Origin: Bolinopsis microptera
Lineage: Eukaryota; Ctenophora; Tentaculata; Lobata; Bolinopsidae
Assembly: GCF_026151205.1 (NCBI RefSeq)
Contig: NC_087084.1
Coordinates: 14,958,322-15,022,321, forward strand
Direction of reading: 5' to 3'
DNA length: 64,000 nucleotides
This document shows positions 1-10,775 of this stretch, in pieces. Within the stretch, counting starts at the first letter, position 1. Each line of letters opens with the position of its first letter. Position numbers and translations under genes: made by a program. The notes below the pieces were generated by a model. It ran no database searches and had not been told where the DNA came from. It was given only the letters and a program-made list of their open reading frames with translations.

Positions 1-308
1 TCATTCTCGGTATCAATTTGCATTTGCGGACGGTTCCTCATATTAATATCATTTCCTTTTGTTTGGAAAGGGAGACACTGGCAGCGGTTCACTCTACCCA
101 TGATTATGGGTTTTGGTCAAATATCATCTCTTTTTGATTATAATGTCAGGATAATTTACACAGTCGAAATTTCATGAATAACTATAAGGAGGTAATTTCA
201 ACGATTTCGACATTTTACCTTTGAAAACATTTCCTTGTGTTTAGGTAGGTATATCTGTCGATAAAAGACTGAATATGGCACTTTTTGCTCATTCAAGTTG
301 GCATTTAA
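1..308. repeat. Left flank with an inverted relic of the array repeat family
   Basis: There is no gene here. Bases 1-115 are, in reverse orientation, a shortened mixture of two segments found inside the large repeat unit: one near 1,685-1,765 (also 3,300-3,390) and one near 2,213-2,262, recognisable by the string ACCCATAA next to GGGTAGAGTG. The array proper begins at 309, because the base just before it is the last one that differs from the flanks of copies B and C. Confidence 0.6.
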
Positions 309-404
309 CCTTGTGTTTAAGTGTTTGTGACGGAGAATAGACTATGATACCTCCGGCTCCGGCGTGTGAAGCATGAACCCTAATTGGTTAAAGATCAGAG
401 CAGT

Positions 405-690
405 GATGCACGCCGCCGCGTTTTGTCAAAATCGGCGGCGGCGAGGCCAAAACTTGCGGCGTTCGGTGGCGTGGCCCCTTGGCAATTGTAGTTGTGACTT
501 CGTCAAACAAGAAAATGCCCAAGCATGCTACAATGCACAATAACATGTAACATTGCATGTGCCACGTTTAAAGCTGATGACGTCAGACATATTGATACAG
601 GATTGATAAATCAATTTAATTTTACCGATGGAAGATATTTCAAAATTCTTTCACGCCGCCGCTGATTTATTCTTGCGTGGCGGCGTGAGC
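405..690. repeat. Two GC-rich hairpins in AT-rich DNA
   Basis: Near 407-441 GCCGCCGCG faces CGGCGGCGG across a TTTTG/CAAAA core. Near 650-687 CACGCCGCC faces GGCGGCGTG. Both can fold into strong stems. The first is kept in copies B (about 13,210) and C (about 22,930). The second is cut in B and C by the deletion that starts inside its loop. No reading frame of note covers them. Confidence 0.5.
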
Positions 691-1037
691 AAAAACTCAG
701 CGGTGGCAGCGTTCGGCGGCAGCGTGCACCACTGGATCACACTTCACAGCCATGGTATGTCACGGCACCACGTGAAGCCAATGCCATATTCAGACAGCTA
801 CCTAAGAGTAACTTAGTAAGTCAGTAAGGCCAAGGCACAAGGGAAACTCCAGGATATTCAAGCATAATATTGCAGCCGCCTAATATGATGTTATAAATCA
901 AGAGGCTTGCATATAATGAACATATTGACATGGGTGCAGAGTTGAGTCTGTACGGAACCTAGTAGTTTCAGTTCCTTGTTTAACTTGCCGTACAGCAAGG
1001 ACATCCACTACTTTAGCCCGGCGAGGCACATAGCTCA
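663..1037. other. Segment present only in copy A (about 375 bp)
   Basis: Copies B and C join GCTGATTTA directly to CAACTCCATG. Copy A has about 375 extra bases between these points. The extra piece includes a diverged duplicate (about 955-1,035) of the right fold-back arm seen at 7,150-7,240 (TTTCAGTTCCTTGTTTAAC). It may be a deletion in the ancestor of B and C rather than an insertion, because no target duplication is visible. No gene is seen. Confidence 0.6.
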
Positions 1038-3008
1038 CTCTACAACTCCATGTCAAATGTTTCATATATACTAGCCAAGTTCACAAGATATATCCTTGTG
1101 TTTGAGAAGCGCTCGTTAGAAGCGCTCGTTAGAACTGCTTCTTTTCCCTTATACCACTAAGACAGTTTTCCCCATACAATATAGGAGACCCTGTTAAAAG
1201 GCTAGTCAGTGGATGCGATCGTCAGATAGGCTGACCACTACACCTACTATAAGGGCGATCAACAGCTTAAATTAATGCAGAAGCGAGGACAAGGGAAATA
1301 AACCAACTAAGCACACCGTTAAACAATACCTCCCTTTATACCCCTCCCCCCATGATCAGCCCACGTCAGCTCAGGAAATTTCTCACATTTTTGTAAGGTA
1401 TTTCGTTGCTTAACTGTTCATAATATCATTTTGCACGAGTCTAATCGAATAAATTCGTACATACATACCTCGTGAACCTACAAATTCTGACTTATTTGAT
1501 TTAGTCCCATCGAGAATGCGAAAGTATCAACTTTTGATTCTAAAGTTCCAGACACTTAGTCAAGATTGCTGGGGCGTTGACCAACTCGGAAGGAATTAGA
1601 CAGGAGCACAAAGCTGAATAACTTCTGAATAGCTGCGACGGTTAACACGCAGAGAAGATGAAATTAACAACGTCTCTTTCCCAAACAAAAAGAAACGATA
1701 TTAATTTGCTTGACCGTCTGCAAGTGCAAAATGATCAGATACCGAGAATAAAATCGGTCGCTCGCTTTTCCGAACGATCCTATGACTTATGACTATGACT
1801 AATGTCTTAGGTGTATTATATCAGATCGGGAACACTGCAGTAGTGCATACGCACAGAAAGGTATTTTGGTTAAAGAACCGAGGGGTGCTATCAGTTCAAG
1901 AATTGTTTCTGGCTCACGGAAAAAGATTATCCGAATAATATTGGACTTATAATGTTATGCAGTTACATGGAGGTTTGGTTTATTTTAGGAAGAGATTAGT
2001 AGAAGAACCTTAATTTATATGACGTCCAATCAAAGCGCAGCTGGGAGGTCACGTGACAACATTGCTGTCACAGCAACGTCCGGTTTATTTGATTAGTCCC
2101 ATCGAGAATGGAATTATAGACAGGACCACAAAGCTGAATAACGTCTGAATAGCTGCAACGGATAACACGCACATTTGAAAGCATTTTTGAAAGCATTTCT
2201 TAAATTTGAAAAAAACCCATAACCATGGGTAGAGTGGACCGCTGCCAGTGTCTCTCTTTCTCAATTATTGAAGTAATTGAATCACCACTCAACCCAGGAT
2301 CAACCCCAAATACATCCTGAAGGTGCCGTACATAAGTGAAGCCCACACTAGACTAATGAGAACGGAGCTCAATAGAAGTGGAATTGACGCAAGACTGGTA
2401 GTGACGTCGGGCTGACCCGTCAAATCCATGATCAACCCTCCACCCAACGAATCATGTGACAAATACGACTGACTCTTCTGTACTGCTGGCATGCCATGCC
2501 GAACCACACACTATGTAGTATGTACATCAATTGACATGCAACATGTGCCCCGCTCAAGATAAACCCACGTACGTAGGCTGCTCTAGCCTTAGGAAGATCT
2601 AGATAGTTCTGAAGAGAATGAGAGCCCACGAAGCAAGTGCGAGACTGGTCAACGAACGAACTGCTTCCGGGGCACAGTACACGCTCTCAGCCCATCCCAC
2701 GGATCCTCAACGTGGCCGAGTGGATATCAGCACCTTCCTCAAGAAATGGACACCTGAGATACTCCAAAAAGGTCGTCCAGACAATCATATTTAATTTGAT
2801 CTGCTGTAAGGACACTTATGCTATTTCCTGGGATTATTTCTAAGTGATATATTTATCTTTTACATTTATTAAAACACAGGGTTATGTGCATCTCAAAGTT
2901 TTAGGATTTAAAATACCTCAAATTTTTCACTGCTCTGTATGCAGCTCATGGAAACATTTAAACTTTAAACTACCTGGTATGATTAAGTGAAGAAGCAAGT
3001 CTATATAT
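1038..3008. other. Unit interior without a supportable gene
   Basis: Repeat-family sequence holding a first copy (about 1,660-1,935) of the segment that recurs at 3,290-3,410 plus 6,147-6,260. It also has a 14-bp direct duplication (AGCGCTCGTTAGA) at about 1,107-1,136. Short open frames here are duplicated with the unit but show no protein family I recognise. Confidence 0.5.
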
Positions 3009-3404
3009 GGCAGTGTTAAACAAGGAACTGAAACCGAGGGGTTCCGTTCAGGCCCTTCACACTTTGTTTCTGTCTAGTTCTAATGTACCGTCACAATATA
3101 GTGACTTTAATATATTTCACTCAGACGATAAATCATATTTTAGCCCAGCAGAAGGTATACCGCCCGTACCGAAATATCGGCTATTTTTGTCACTTTTTTG
3201 TTATTTTTGTCAAATATTTGTTCATTAGTTCCTTTTAAAGTTTTAAACGCATTGCCGTCATTGGTGTCCTAAAACTCGAGAGAAAATGAAATCAACAATT
3301 TCTCTTACCCAAACAAAAGGAAATGATATTAATTTGCTTGACCGTCTGCAAATGCAAAATGATACCGATAATGAAATCGGTCGCTCGCTTTTCCGAACGA
3401 TCCT

Positions 3405-5984
3405 ATGACTTATGACTATGACTATTTTCTTAGGTGTATTAGAGGACTGCCCGATGCCCCAGTACCAAAGACTGCATTTGAGATGGAGAGATTGGACTGG
3501 GATGAGTTTCAAACGAAGCTGAAAAGCCGTAGAAATAAATCATCACCTGGTCCGAATGGAGTCCCATATCTGGTATATAAGAGATGTCCCAGAATGGCGA
3601 AAGCAGTATTCAAATTGCTGGATTCTCTATGGGAAAGCCAGAGAGTCCCGCTGCAATGGCGAGTAGGTGAAGCCATTCTGATAGCAAAAACTGAGGATTT
3701 AGATGACCTTAGTAAGTTCAGAAACATCACTAAAACAAACACTAGTGGGAAGTTGCAGATGGGATTACTAGCGGACAGAATGCTAGAGTATATGGTCAGC
3801 AATAGCTACATAGACACGTCTATCCAGAAAGGATTCCTGCGTAAGACACCAGGTTGCCTCGAGCATACTCAGGCTCTGATGGAAGAGTTGAAGGATGCCA
3901 AATCTAATAGACGACAGATCTTTGCAGTTTGGGTGGACCTAATGAACGCCTACGGCCGGGTTCCCCACAACTTGATAATATATGCTCTAAGACATTATAA
4001 GTTCCCAAACTGGCTCATAGAATATATGTTTAAGTACTATGATGAGCTGATTGTGAGAGTGGTGACAAAGGACTGGAAAACAAACTGGTTCTTTTATATG
4101 TTAGGTCTTTTTCAGGGCGACCCTCTATCGGTTGTACTGTTCTTAATAGTTTTCAACCTACTATTGGATCTCCTGAAAAATCAAAGCGACTTGGGTTACA
4201 AGCCGTCTTTTAGTTCTAGCAGCACGTCAAGTCGTGCTTTTGCTGACGACCTAACTCTGATGTCTCCCAGGCTGGAAAAGATGAAGAAGCTAATAGATGT
4301 GATGGAAAGATTTCTTACTTGGTCAAGGAAAATGAAAGCCAAGCCGAGTAAATGCGTATCCCTGGGGATGAAGGTTATAGATGGAAGGTATGTGTCCTAT
4401 GACCCTGAAATTTTCATAGATGGAGCTCAAATCCAGTTTATTGGAAATACACCGATGAAGTTTCTTGGCCATTGGATATATGTGGATCTGGGCCTCAAAG
4501 ATACCAAGAAGCTGATAGAAGACAAACTGATTACACTGTTTCAGGCAGTGGACGGATCAGGCCTTAATGGAGTGATGAAATGCTGGATTTACAACAACCT
4601 CCTAACCAGCAAGCTCTCCTGGGACCTGATGATCTACAATCTCCCGGTTAGTTTTGTCAAAGATCTTGAAGCAATATGTACGAAGTATCTGAAGAAATGG
4701 CTAGGTGTAACAAAGACAATTACTGTCAGTGTGCTTTACAGAAATAAGGATTGCTTTGGATTGAATCTTAAAAGACTATCGGACTTATACAAGTTCCTTC
4801 AGGTGTCCAAAGGTTACTCTCTAAAGAACAGCAAGGATCCTAAAGTTAAGGAGGTCTACGAGCACAGGGCCAAGAAACAAGAAGGGAGCAGTCGGTGGGG
4901 TTACACTAATGAGCTGAGTGCTAGAGAAAGAGATCTCTACTTCAGAGAGTTAGTAGGGGTAACAGTGCAAGGCAGGATGGGCTTGGGATCCAAGAGGAGT
5001 GTAGCCAGTGAAAAGGAAAAACTGAAAGAACTGGTATCCCACATCTCAGAGCAGGATATCCTGTTGACACTGGTAGACAAGGGAGTTCAAGGACAATTCT
5101 TAACATGGGAAAACACCATGCAGCTAGACCTAGGTTGGAACAACCTTATTTACAACTACAAGATGAGCCCTGCTCTTCTTAAGTTCCACCTCAATGCAAC
5201 CCATGACGTTGCAAATACTCCAGCAAACATGAGCCTGTGGAACTATGCTGACACAGGACACTGTCCACTTTGCGGATGGAGACACTGCAACATTAAGCAC
5301 ATTTTGGTAGCTTGCAACTTCTCGCTGAACAACAAACGATACAATTGGAGGCATGACAACGTGCTGCGGGTCATTGCGAAATCCCTACTGGATCAAATCG
5401 AGAAGTTCAACAACAAAGATTTTAAACTTGAAGTTCAGGACTGGACAGGCTTCAAGTCATCTAGCAGCTGTTACCAAAAACCGAAGACGAAGATGAAAAG
5501 AGAGAGCCCTTTTGAGAAAGACCAAGATTGGCAGATTATCTGGGACGAAGATGACCTCCCAGCACAGTTCCCCCAGCACATCTACGGAACTGCAGAACGT
5601 CCCGATATTGTAGTCTGGTCTGATAAAGGAAAGGTGGTCATATTAGTAGAGTTGACAGTTGGTGACGAGAGTAACTTTAGTGACCAAGTAGAACGTAAAC
5701 AAGCACGTTACAACAGAGAGCTTATTCCTGGGCTGCATGGCAGTGGGTGGAAAGCTCAGCTTTTTACGGTAGAGGTTGGGTGTAGAGGCTTCTGGCATCA
5801 TACCTTACCAGCCCTACTAAACTACTTTGGTGTTACAAAGAGAGTAAAGAAAGCAGTGTTCCAAGAGGCGGCTTTGGTTGCTCTCAGATGTTCCTATGCA
5901 ATCTGGTTAGCAAGAGAAAACAAGAAGTGGAGTCCCTGCTACAACATCGCACAAAGACCCACTGTTCTACCATCAACTGAGTGA
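3405..5984 (+). CDS. R2-superclade reverse transcriptase with restriction-like endonuclease (N-terminally truncated)
   Basis: 859-aa frame from a non-LTR retrotransposon. The order is: RT fingers with SPGPNGVPY (about 47-55); motif A VDLMNAYGRVPH with its Asp; FQGDPLS; catalytic FADD at residues 279-282; a Cys-rich knuckle C620-x2-C623-x8-H-x4-C; the RYNWRHDNVL motif; and a PD-(D/E)xK endonuclease with R-P-D734 and E749 in VELT. This order (RT, then CCHC, then RLE) is that of R2/NeSL-type elements, which cut DNA with a C-terminal nuclease instead of an APE domain. The N-terminal zinc-finger/Myb part is missing. The first 12 codons (MTYDYDYFLRCI) are read from the host repeat, so the annotated start is an accident of insertion. 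The rest has no stop or frameshift, suggesting a young copy. Confidence 0.88.
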   Translation: MTYDYDYFLRCIRGLPDAPVPKTAFEMERLDWDEFQTKLKSRRNKSSPGPNGVPYLVYKRCPRMAKAVFKLLDSLWESQRVPLQWRVGEAILIAKTEDLDDLSKFRNITKTNTSGKLQMGLLADRMLEYMVSNSYIDTSIQKGFLRKTPGCLEHTQALMEELKDAKSNRRQIFAVWVDLMNAYGRVPHNLIIYALRHYKFPNWLIEYMFKYYDELIVRVVTKDWKTNWFFYMLGLFQGDPLSVVLFLIVFNLLLDLLKNQSDLGYKPSFSSSSTSSRAFADDLTLMSPRLEKMKKLIDVMERFLTWSRKMKAKPSKCVSLGMKVIDGRYVSYDPEIFIDGAQIQFIGNTPMKFLGHWIYVDLGLKDTKKLIEDKLITLFQAVDGSGLNGVMKCWIYNNLLTSKLSWDLMIYNLPVSFVKDLEAICTKYLKKWLGVTKTITVSVLYRNKDCFGLNLKRLSDLYKFLQVSKGYSLKNSKDPKVKEVYEHRAKKQEGSSRWGYTNELSARERDLYFRELVGVTVQGRMGLGSKRSVASEKEKLKELVSHISEQDILLTLVDKGVQGQFLTWENTMQLDLGWNNLIYNYKMSPALLKFHLNATHDVANTPANMSLWNYADTGHCPLCGWRHCNIKHILVACNFSLNNKRYNWRHDNVLRVIAKSLLDQIEKFNNKDFKLEVQDWTGFKSSSSCYQKPKTKMKRESPFEKDQDWQIIWDEDDLPAQFPQHIYGTAERPDIVVWSDKGKVVILVELTVGDESNFSDQVERKQARYNRELIPGLHGSGWKAQLFTVEVGCRGFWHHTLPALLNYFGVTKRVKKAVFQEAALVALRCSYAIWLARENKKWSPCYNIAQRPTVLPSTE

Positions 5985-6146
5985 GCTGAGTGTTGGGCCC
6001 TTAAAACATTGTTTAAAGCCACACCTGGAATCTCAAGTACCAGGATCAGTGATGGAAGCTAAGCAGATACATAGATGGAGTTGCTATCGAAAGATATAGA
6101 ACTCAGGTATCCAACATCGTACCTTGATTATATTGTAGTATTTTCT
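3440..6146 (+). mobile_element. R2-like LINE, 5'-truncated, inserted in copy A only
   Basis: The insertion is defined by comparison with copies B and C, where GGTGTATTATATCAGACCGGG is continuous (15,838-15,858). In A the sequence leaves the repeat after GGTGTATTA (3,440) and re-enters at about 6,147 (CAGACCGGGAAC). The insert holds one long plus-strand ORF and a 3' tail of about 160 bp without an obvious poly(A). TATTTTCT occurs at 3,423-3,430 and 6,139-6,146 and could be a target duplication, but the junction is not clean enough to be sure. 5' truncation is typical of LINE insertion by target-primed reverse transcription. Confidence 0.85.
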
Positions 6147-7193
6147 CAGACCGGGAACACTGCAGTAGTGCATACGGACAGAAAGGTATTTTGGTTAAAG
6201 AACCGAAGGGTGCTATTAGTTCAAGAATTGTTTCTGGCTCACGGAAAAAGATTTATCGAATAATATTGGATGACTTATAATCTTATAATAATATGCAAGT
6301 ACATGGATGTTTGGTTTATTTTAGGAAGAGATTAGTAGAAGAACGTCCAATCAAAGCGCAGCTGGGAGGTCACGTGACAACATTGCTGTCACAGCAACGT
6401 CCGGTTTATTTGATTTAGTCCCATCGAGAATGCAAAAGTATAAGCAACTTTCGATTCTAAAGTTCAAGACACTTAATCAAGATTGCTGATATGGTTTATT
6501 TTAAGAAGAGACTAGAAAACCCGTGGTCACAGGGAGGAAGGTAATAATATTCTTTGGTAGTCAGTTTTTGTAGCATCAAAAAATATCACAACTACACAGC
6601 CCATTAAAATGTAGCTCGCACTGAACACAACGTAGTCGTAATTACCACAAACCTGATAAAAATGATGTTAAAACGATCATTGCACGTGCATGTGCGTGTT
6701 TCAACACCATTACCATGGTTACTATGCAACTTCCTATTTCTCATCTGATTTGCACGTGGGCGGTCGTACATAAATAATTCTCTGAATTATAGTAGAGACT
6801 AGAAAACCCGTGGTCACAGGGAGGAAGCTAATAATAATATGTCATGGTTATCACAGTCATTCTGGCAAGCATGACCTGATGACCGCGGCTCTTATAATAG
6901 TTATACATTCTATACTATTATACCCCCTTTACTATTTTCCAGGCATTAAGTCTCATCGGAAGTCGTGTATTGGGAAGTGGGTTTTCTATTACAATTGTAA
7001 ATGAATGGAAAAAGCGAGCGACCGGATTCATTATCAGTATCATATTGCATTTGCGGACGGTTATTCAAATTAATATATATATATTTAAAGTCACTATTGT
7101 GACGGTACATTAGAACTAGACAGAAACAAAGTGTGAAGGGCCTGAACGGAACCCCTCGGTTTCAGTTCCTTGTTTAACACTGCCGTACAGCAA

Positions 7194-8648
7194 GGACATT
7201 CGCCGGGTTCTCCAAGGATGGGCACATAGCTCACTCCACACAATGCTCTGTCAAATGTTGCTTATATACCAAGGATCTTCGCGGTCCTTGATATACGAAC
7301 GGCCATAGTTCGTTAGTACGCACTTAATGTACTTTTAAAGCAAGTTGCGAATTCTTCGTTGCCTCAAATATTGTCTTTTATAATTCTTTAAAAAGCAACA
7401 TTTATTTCCAAAAGTGACTGGCAGTTTTTCTTAACGGGTGAGATATACTCGTAAAAATAAAATATTTGTTCCAAATATTAGATTTAGACCGTCAACGAGC
7501 GAGCGTGCTAAATCACTCTACAGTCGATCTTCGAGATTGTTCTAAAAGGGCCCCCGACAGTTGAAACCAACTTGAATCGATGTATTTTCGGACGCTGATT
7601 CCGAATCACCCCCATGACATAGGGTTAAAATTCTCTCTGGCGAGATATTGGCGAAAAACTGTCTCGATCACGTTGGGATCAGATTAGAGGGTCAGGGTTT
7701 TGAATAGTCGTTCAGGGCCAGCTAGAGAACGGGTTAAAGAAGTCACGTGACAGTCGAGTGTAGAGTGATTAATCATCTTCCGTCAACGAGTCCAACTCGG
7801 CACGCGTTTTGGTACGGTAGGTTATAAACTACAGAATTTTCCCCGATATTAGCAACCGTTCACGAATTACCATGGATGTAAACTTTACGGCACTTCGTAT
7901 GACTTAACTTTGTTGTTTAAGTGAAAAGTTTAAAATGTCTACCTTCTAGAATTTTTGGTCTAGGTAGGTAATGGTAGTGCGCCATTTACAGTAAGCCGAC
8001 GGTAAGATGATTTTTTAGCGCTAATTTCGGCCAGCACAAAATTCTTGGAAAAAAATGCATATTGTAATTGGGTAACCTTCCCTCGATACTTAAATTCGTA
8101 GGGCGCTGCCCCAGAGTCTCAAGCTCTAGAGTCCGGACCGCACTATAATAACCATTTTAAAAGGATACTGAGAAATCTCCTTTTGGAAATATGAAATAGT
8201 AGACAAATAATGCATGTGTTTTATTGCACATGAGGAATGTTTAATTAAAAAGGTATACATTTCTACTACTCACAATATGTAAAAAATAGTCAGCTGGCAA
8301 ACTTGTCCACTGTTTTCGCTGTATAAGTTTTCATAACATTTTCCAGCCTGAATGGTAAGTTTTGATTAAATGAAACATAAAACTCATAGCGACTTTAAGA
8401 TTAAGTATGATAATAAAAATGTGTCGTGATTATTAGTATACACATATTTTATTTAGTAAATACCCAGTGTTTATATAACGTAAAGTGAAACATCTCTATA
8501 TACCAGGTACTTCGATATAATTACATCACCATCCTATTTTCTAGATACCAGGTTCATTCTATACCGTTTCCTACAAAATAACTGAGATATTTTTATATAA
8601 AATAAAGTCGACGTCTCTTCTATTTTCAGAAATATAGGATGGCCCACT
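7194..8648. other. Unit interior, no gene seen (copy A)
   Basis: AT-rich sequence with stop codons in all frames. It is repeated at 16,897-18,350 (B) and, diverged, at 26,445-27,906 (C). Nothing beyond the unit structure is recognisable. Confidence 0.5.
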
Positions 8649-10250
8649 TAGTGTAAAATAAGGTTGGCAACCAGATCAGTCCTCCTGGGGCGTACCAATG
8701 GTCAACACTGCCTGCTCACAAAGGTACGGTAACGAAGTGGCGTACACGGGTAATTAAAATGTACAAGGGTACGATAGAGAAGTGTCGTACACGGTACTTA
8801 AAGAAATATACGGGTACGATATCGAAGTCTCGTACACGAATACCTGCAAATATCTAGCTCTCAAGCTCTGCAATTTCACTTTAGCTGATCTTACTGGCTA
8901 CTGAGTGCCGTATGACTTTAAAAGATCGAATGACTTGATCGAGTCCTAAGTTAGGTAAGAACAAAGGAAACAGGGTGTTCGAACAATAAGTCTCGAATGG
9001 CAATAAATTACTATTTGATCAATAAACCAAGACTAGTGACTCGAAGGCCACGCTACACTGTTCTCGGAAGCGGTAACTTTTACAACCTTACCGTTAAATG
9101 CTCCTCGAAGAACTGCCGCTAACGGGGCAAGCAAACACTAACAGCACTGGGTCACGTGACATCACATGGCGAACCACGTGACACCGCGCGGCCCATTCTG
9201 TCCAATAACCTAACTTAACTAGCTAACCTGACTAACACGTGTCTACCTCCGCAAAACCATCCATAATCTATTACACTAATCTAATCTAATCTTACACTAA
9301 TCCTAACGGTTATTTAACACTTATACTAGAATATTCTAAAAGATAACCAATACCACCGCTATTTTTATGACAAAGATCTGAATAGTACACCTTCACACAC
9401 AAAGGAAATTTTCAATAAACTAGAAATATTAGCTTTACCGAACGTGATAGCTAAATGTATATTATGCTTAATCATGCACAAAGTTTATTCTAACACTGCA
9501 CCACCAAATATTATAGGAATGTTCACTGTTTCAAACTTAAACGCACCTAGAAGAGAACCTGAGTTCTTTGCAGTACCATTTAACCGTTTATGTAATTCAG
9601 ACAAGAGCATTTCTTACATTGGGCCTAAGTTATATAACAAAACAGTCAACATTATTAACAAGGACATAAAATACGTCACCACTTGCCTACAAGACAAATT
9701 CCTAAATTCATTCAAGTCTACAGTCAGCAAGCATGTGCTTACTGCACAAGCACTTATATATATTAACCCGGATGACAAGGACTGGAACAACTCAATTTTC
9801 GTACTTTTAGAAATTTAAATAATTTGGTACAACATACGTTGATCATAATAACGAGCAACAAAACTTTAACCTCATAACGAACTATAATGACTATCTTCGA
9901 GCATTTTTTACAATGCTATCGATACCGCGCAATTTCACTGTCATTTACAACTTTTAAAAGATAAAAATATCACCGCGCATTCTTCAGACCCTGTGTCGCT
10001 GTTCTAAATTTATGTCAAGAAATAAGAGTTATTTAAAATTCTTAATAGCACTATTTAAATTTGCTAATAGCATAATCATATTTTATACATTAAATTAATA
10101 TTTTATACATTGTGTGCATATATTTATATTTGATTGTAATTAAAGATTTTAAGGCGTTAGTGCCGAGTAATGCCTTCGGGTAGTGCTCCTCAATCAATCA
10201 AGATCTAAAAAGCCTAAACCCTGCTGCAACCAGCTTACCATATTACACTA
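8649..10250. mobile_element. TIR element with CACT target duplication (copy A)
   Basis: The element begins TAGTGTAAAAT and ends with the inverted match ATTACACTA. It is flanked on both sides by CACT (8,645-8,648 and 10,251-10,254). Copy C has a single CACT at 27,907-27,910 with the outer flanks joined, which is the empty site. Near the left end are three diverged repeats of about 45 bp built on GGTACGATAxxGAAGTGTCGTACACGG (8,723-8,843), like subterminal repeats of DNA transposons. No transposase is visible; a LINE 3' fragment lies inside. The superfamily is unresolved: a 4-bp duplication would fit Sola-, Chapaev- or Ginger-like elements, but the TIR is too short to decide. Confidence 0.7.
9380..10200 (+). 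pseudogene. CR1/jockey-like LINE 3' end (C-terminus and tail), copy A
   Basis: The frame open through 9,444-9,818 encodes the last 124 residues of a LINE ORF2. The in-frame sequence upstream (from about 9,385, HTKEIFNKLEILALPN) belongs to it too. The block SYIGPKLYNK followed by FLNSFKSTVSKHVL is the usual C-terminal tail of CR1/jockey-type polyproteins after the RT domain. The 3' UTR ends in the short repeat AATCAATCAA at about 10,190-10,200, as expected of a LINE with a microsatellite tail. RT and endonuclease domains are missing (5' truncation). It lies inside the TIR element and is related to the fragment at 62,906-63,737. Confidence 0.7.
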
Positions 10251-10457
10251 CACTGATAAGGTCCGAAAATGCAGATCCTTAAGTTTTTGCGGACCTACTC
10301 GTGAAACAATTATATTTTAACAAAATATGCAACATGCAGGTGAAATGGGCGGGTTAAAATTAAATTAAGTTAAAAATGTGGCCGATTGTTTAGTGTTCAA
10401 AATAAATAGGCCGAAATCTGTTAAAAAATCTACAGCATCCGAAGAAATCCTTAAAAA

Positions 10458-10757
10458 ATGTCTGTTCAATATTCTGATTCCGGGAAGCATTCTCTTTACG
10501 CGATCAGCATCATATTCTACGATGAGATGGTGATTTTAGAGGATACGCCGGTAAAATCTCTAAAAAAGTGTGTTTCTAGAGCAAAACGCGCAGTTTTGCT
10601 AGTACTTAAGTTAAGTTTCGAAATTGTCCAACATTCAAACGACGATTTGGCATCGAAGCAAGATGACGAGATCGTTGCTCTGAGCTTCGCGGAGCAACGA
10701 TCTGGAAGGGTTGACATCGTCAATCAAGTCAACAGTCAAGTTCAGAATTGCTACTGA
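10458..10757 (+). CDS. Unassigned 99-aa ORF (copy A)
   Basis: ORF of 99 codons starting MSVQYSDSGKHSLY. I recognise no family. It is identical in copy B, but in copy C a single extra T (about 28,273) shifts the frame, so conservation as a protein is not supported. Its 3' part overlaps a 12-bp-stem hairpin (10,669-10,703, AGATCGTTGCTC against GAGCAACGATCT). The ORF may be chance. Confidence 0.2.
   Translation: MSVQYSDSGKHSLYAISIIFYDEMVILEDTPVKSLKKCVSRAKRAVLLVLKLSFEIVQHSNDDLASKQDDEIVALSFAEQRSGRVDIVNQVNSQVQNCY
10669..10703. repeat. 12-bp-stem hairpin (copies A, B and C)
   Basis: AGATCGTTGCTC, an 11-nt loop (TGAGCTTCGCG), then GAGCAACGATCT. Also at 20,371-20,405 and about 28,325-28,359. No T-run follows, and this is eukaryotic DNA, so it is not called a terminator. 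Confidence 0.55.
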
Positions 10758-10775
10758 TCAGAAGAGCTGTATAAT

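Larger units (their letters stand above)
3009..7193. repeat. Fold-back structure, copy A (interrupted by LINE)
   Basis: Outer arms of about 105 bp: 3,009-3,114 (begins GGCAGTGTTAAACAAGG) is the reverse complement of 7,085-7,193. Inner arms of about 75 bp: 3,318-3,392 against 7,012-7,075, with an unpaired stretch of roughly 200 bp between the arms on the left side only. Without the LINE the structure would span about 1.45 kb, as in copy B. The arms are near-perfect, so it resembles a fold-back or long-TIR non-autonomous element, but I see no clear target duplication. Confidence 0.6.

Noticed and set aside
2289-2843. Short frames around 2,289-2,843 and their copies at 14,780-15,275 and 24,500-24,995
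   Set aside because: Open on both strands, differ in length between copies through small indels, and match no family; not supported as genes.
5130-5354. Minus-strand frame inside the R2-like LINE
   Set aside because: Antisense shadow of the CCHC-knuckle region.
8649-10254. CACTA-superfamily assignment of the TIR element, because CACT is next to TAGTG
   Set aside because: The empty site in copy C shows that CACT is target sequence, and CACTA elements make 2-3-bp duplications with CACTA-starting ends; the ends here start TAGTGTAA.
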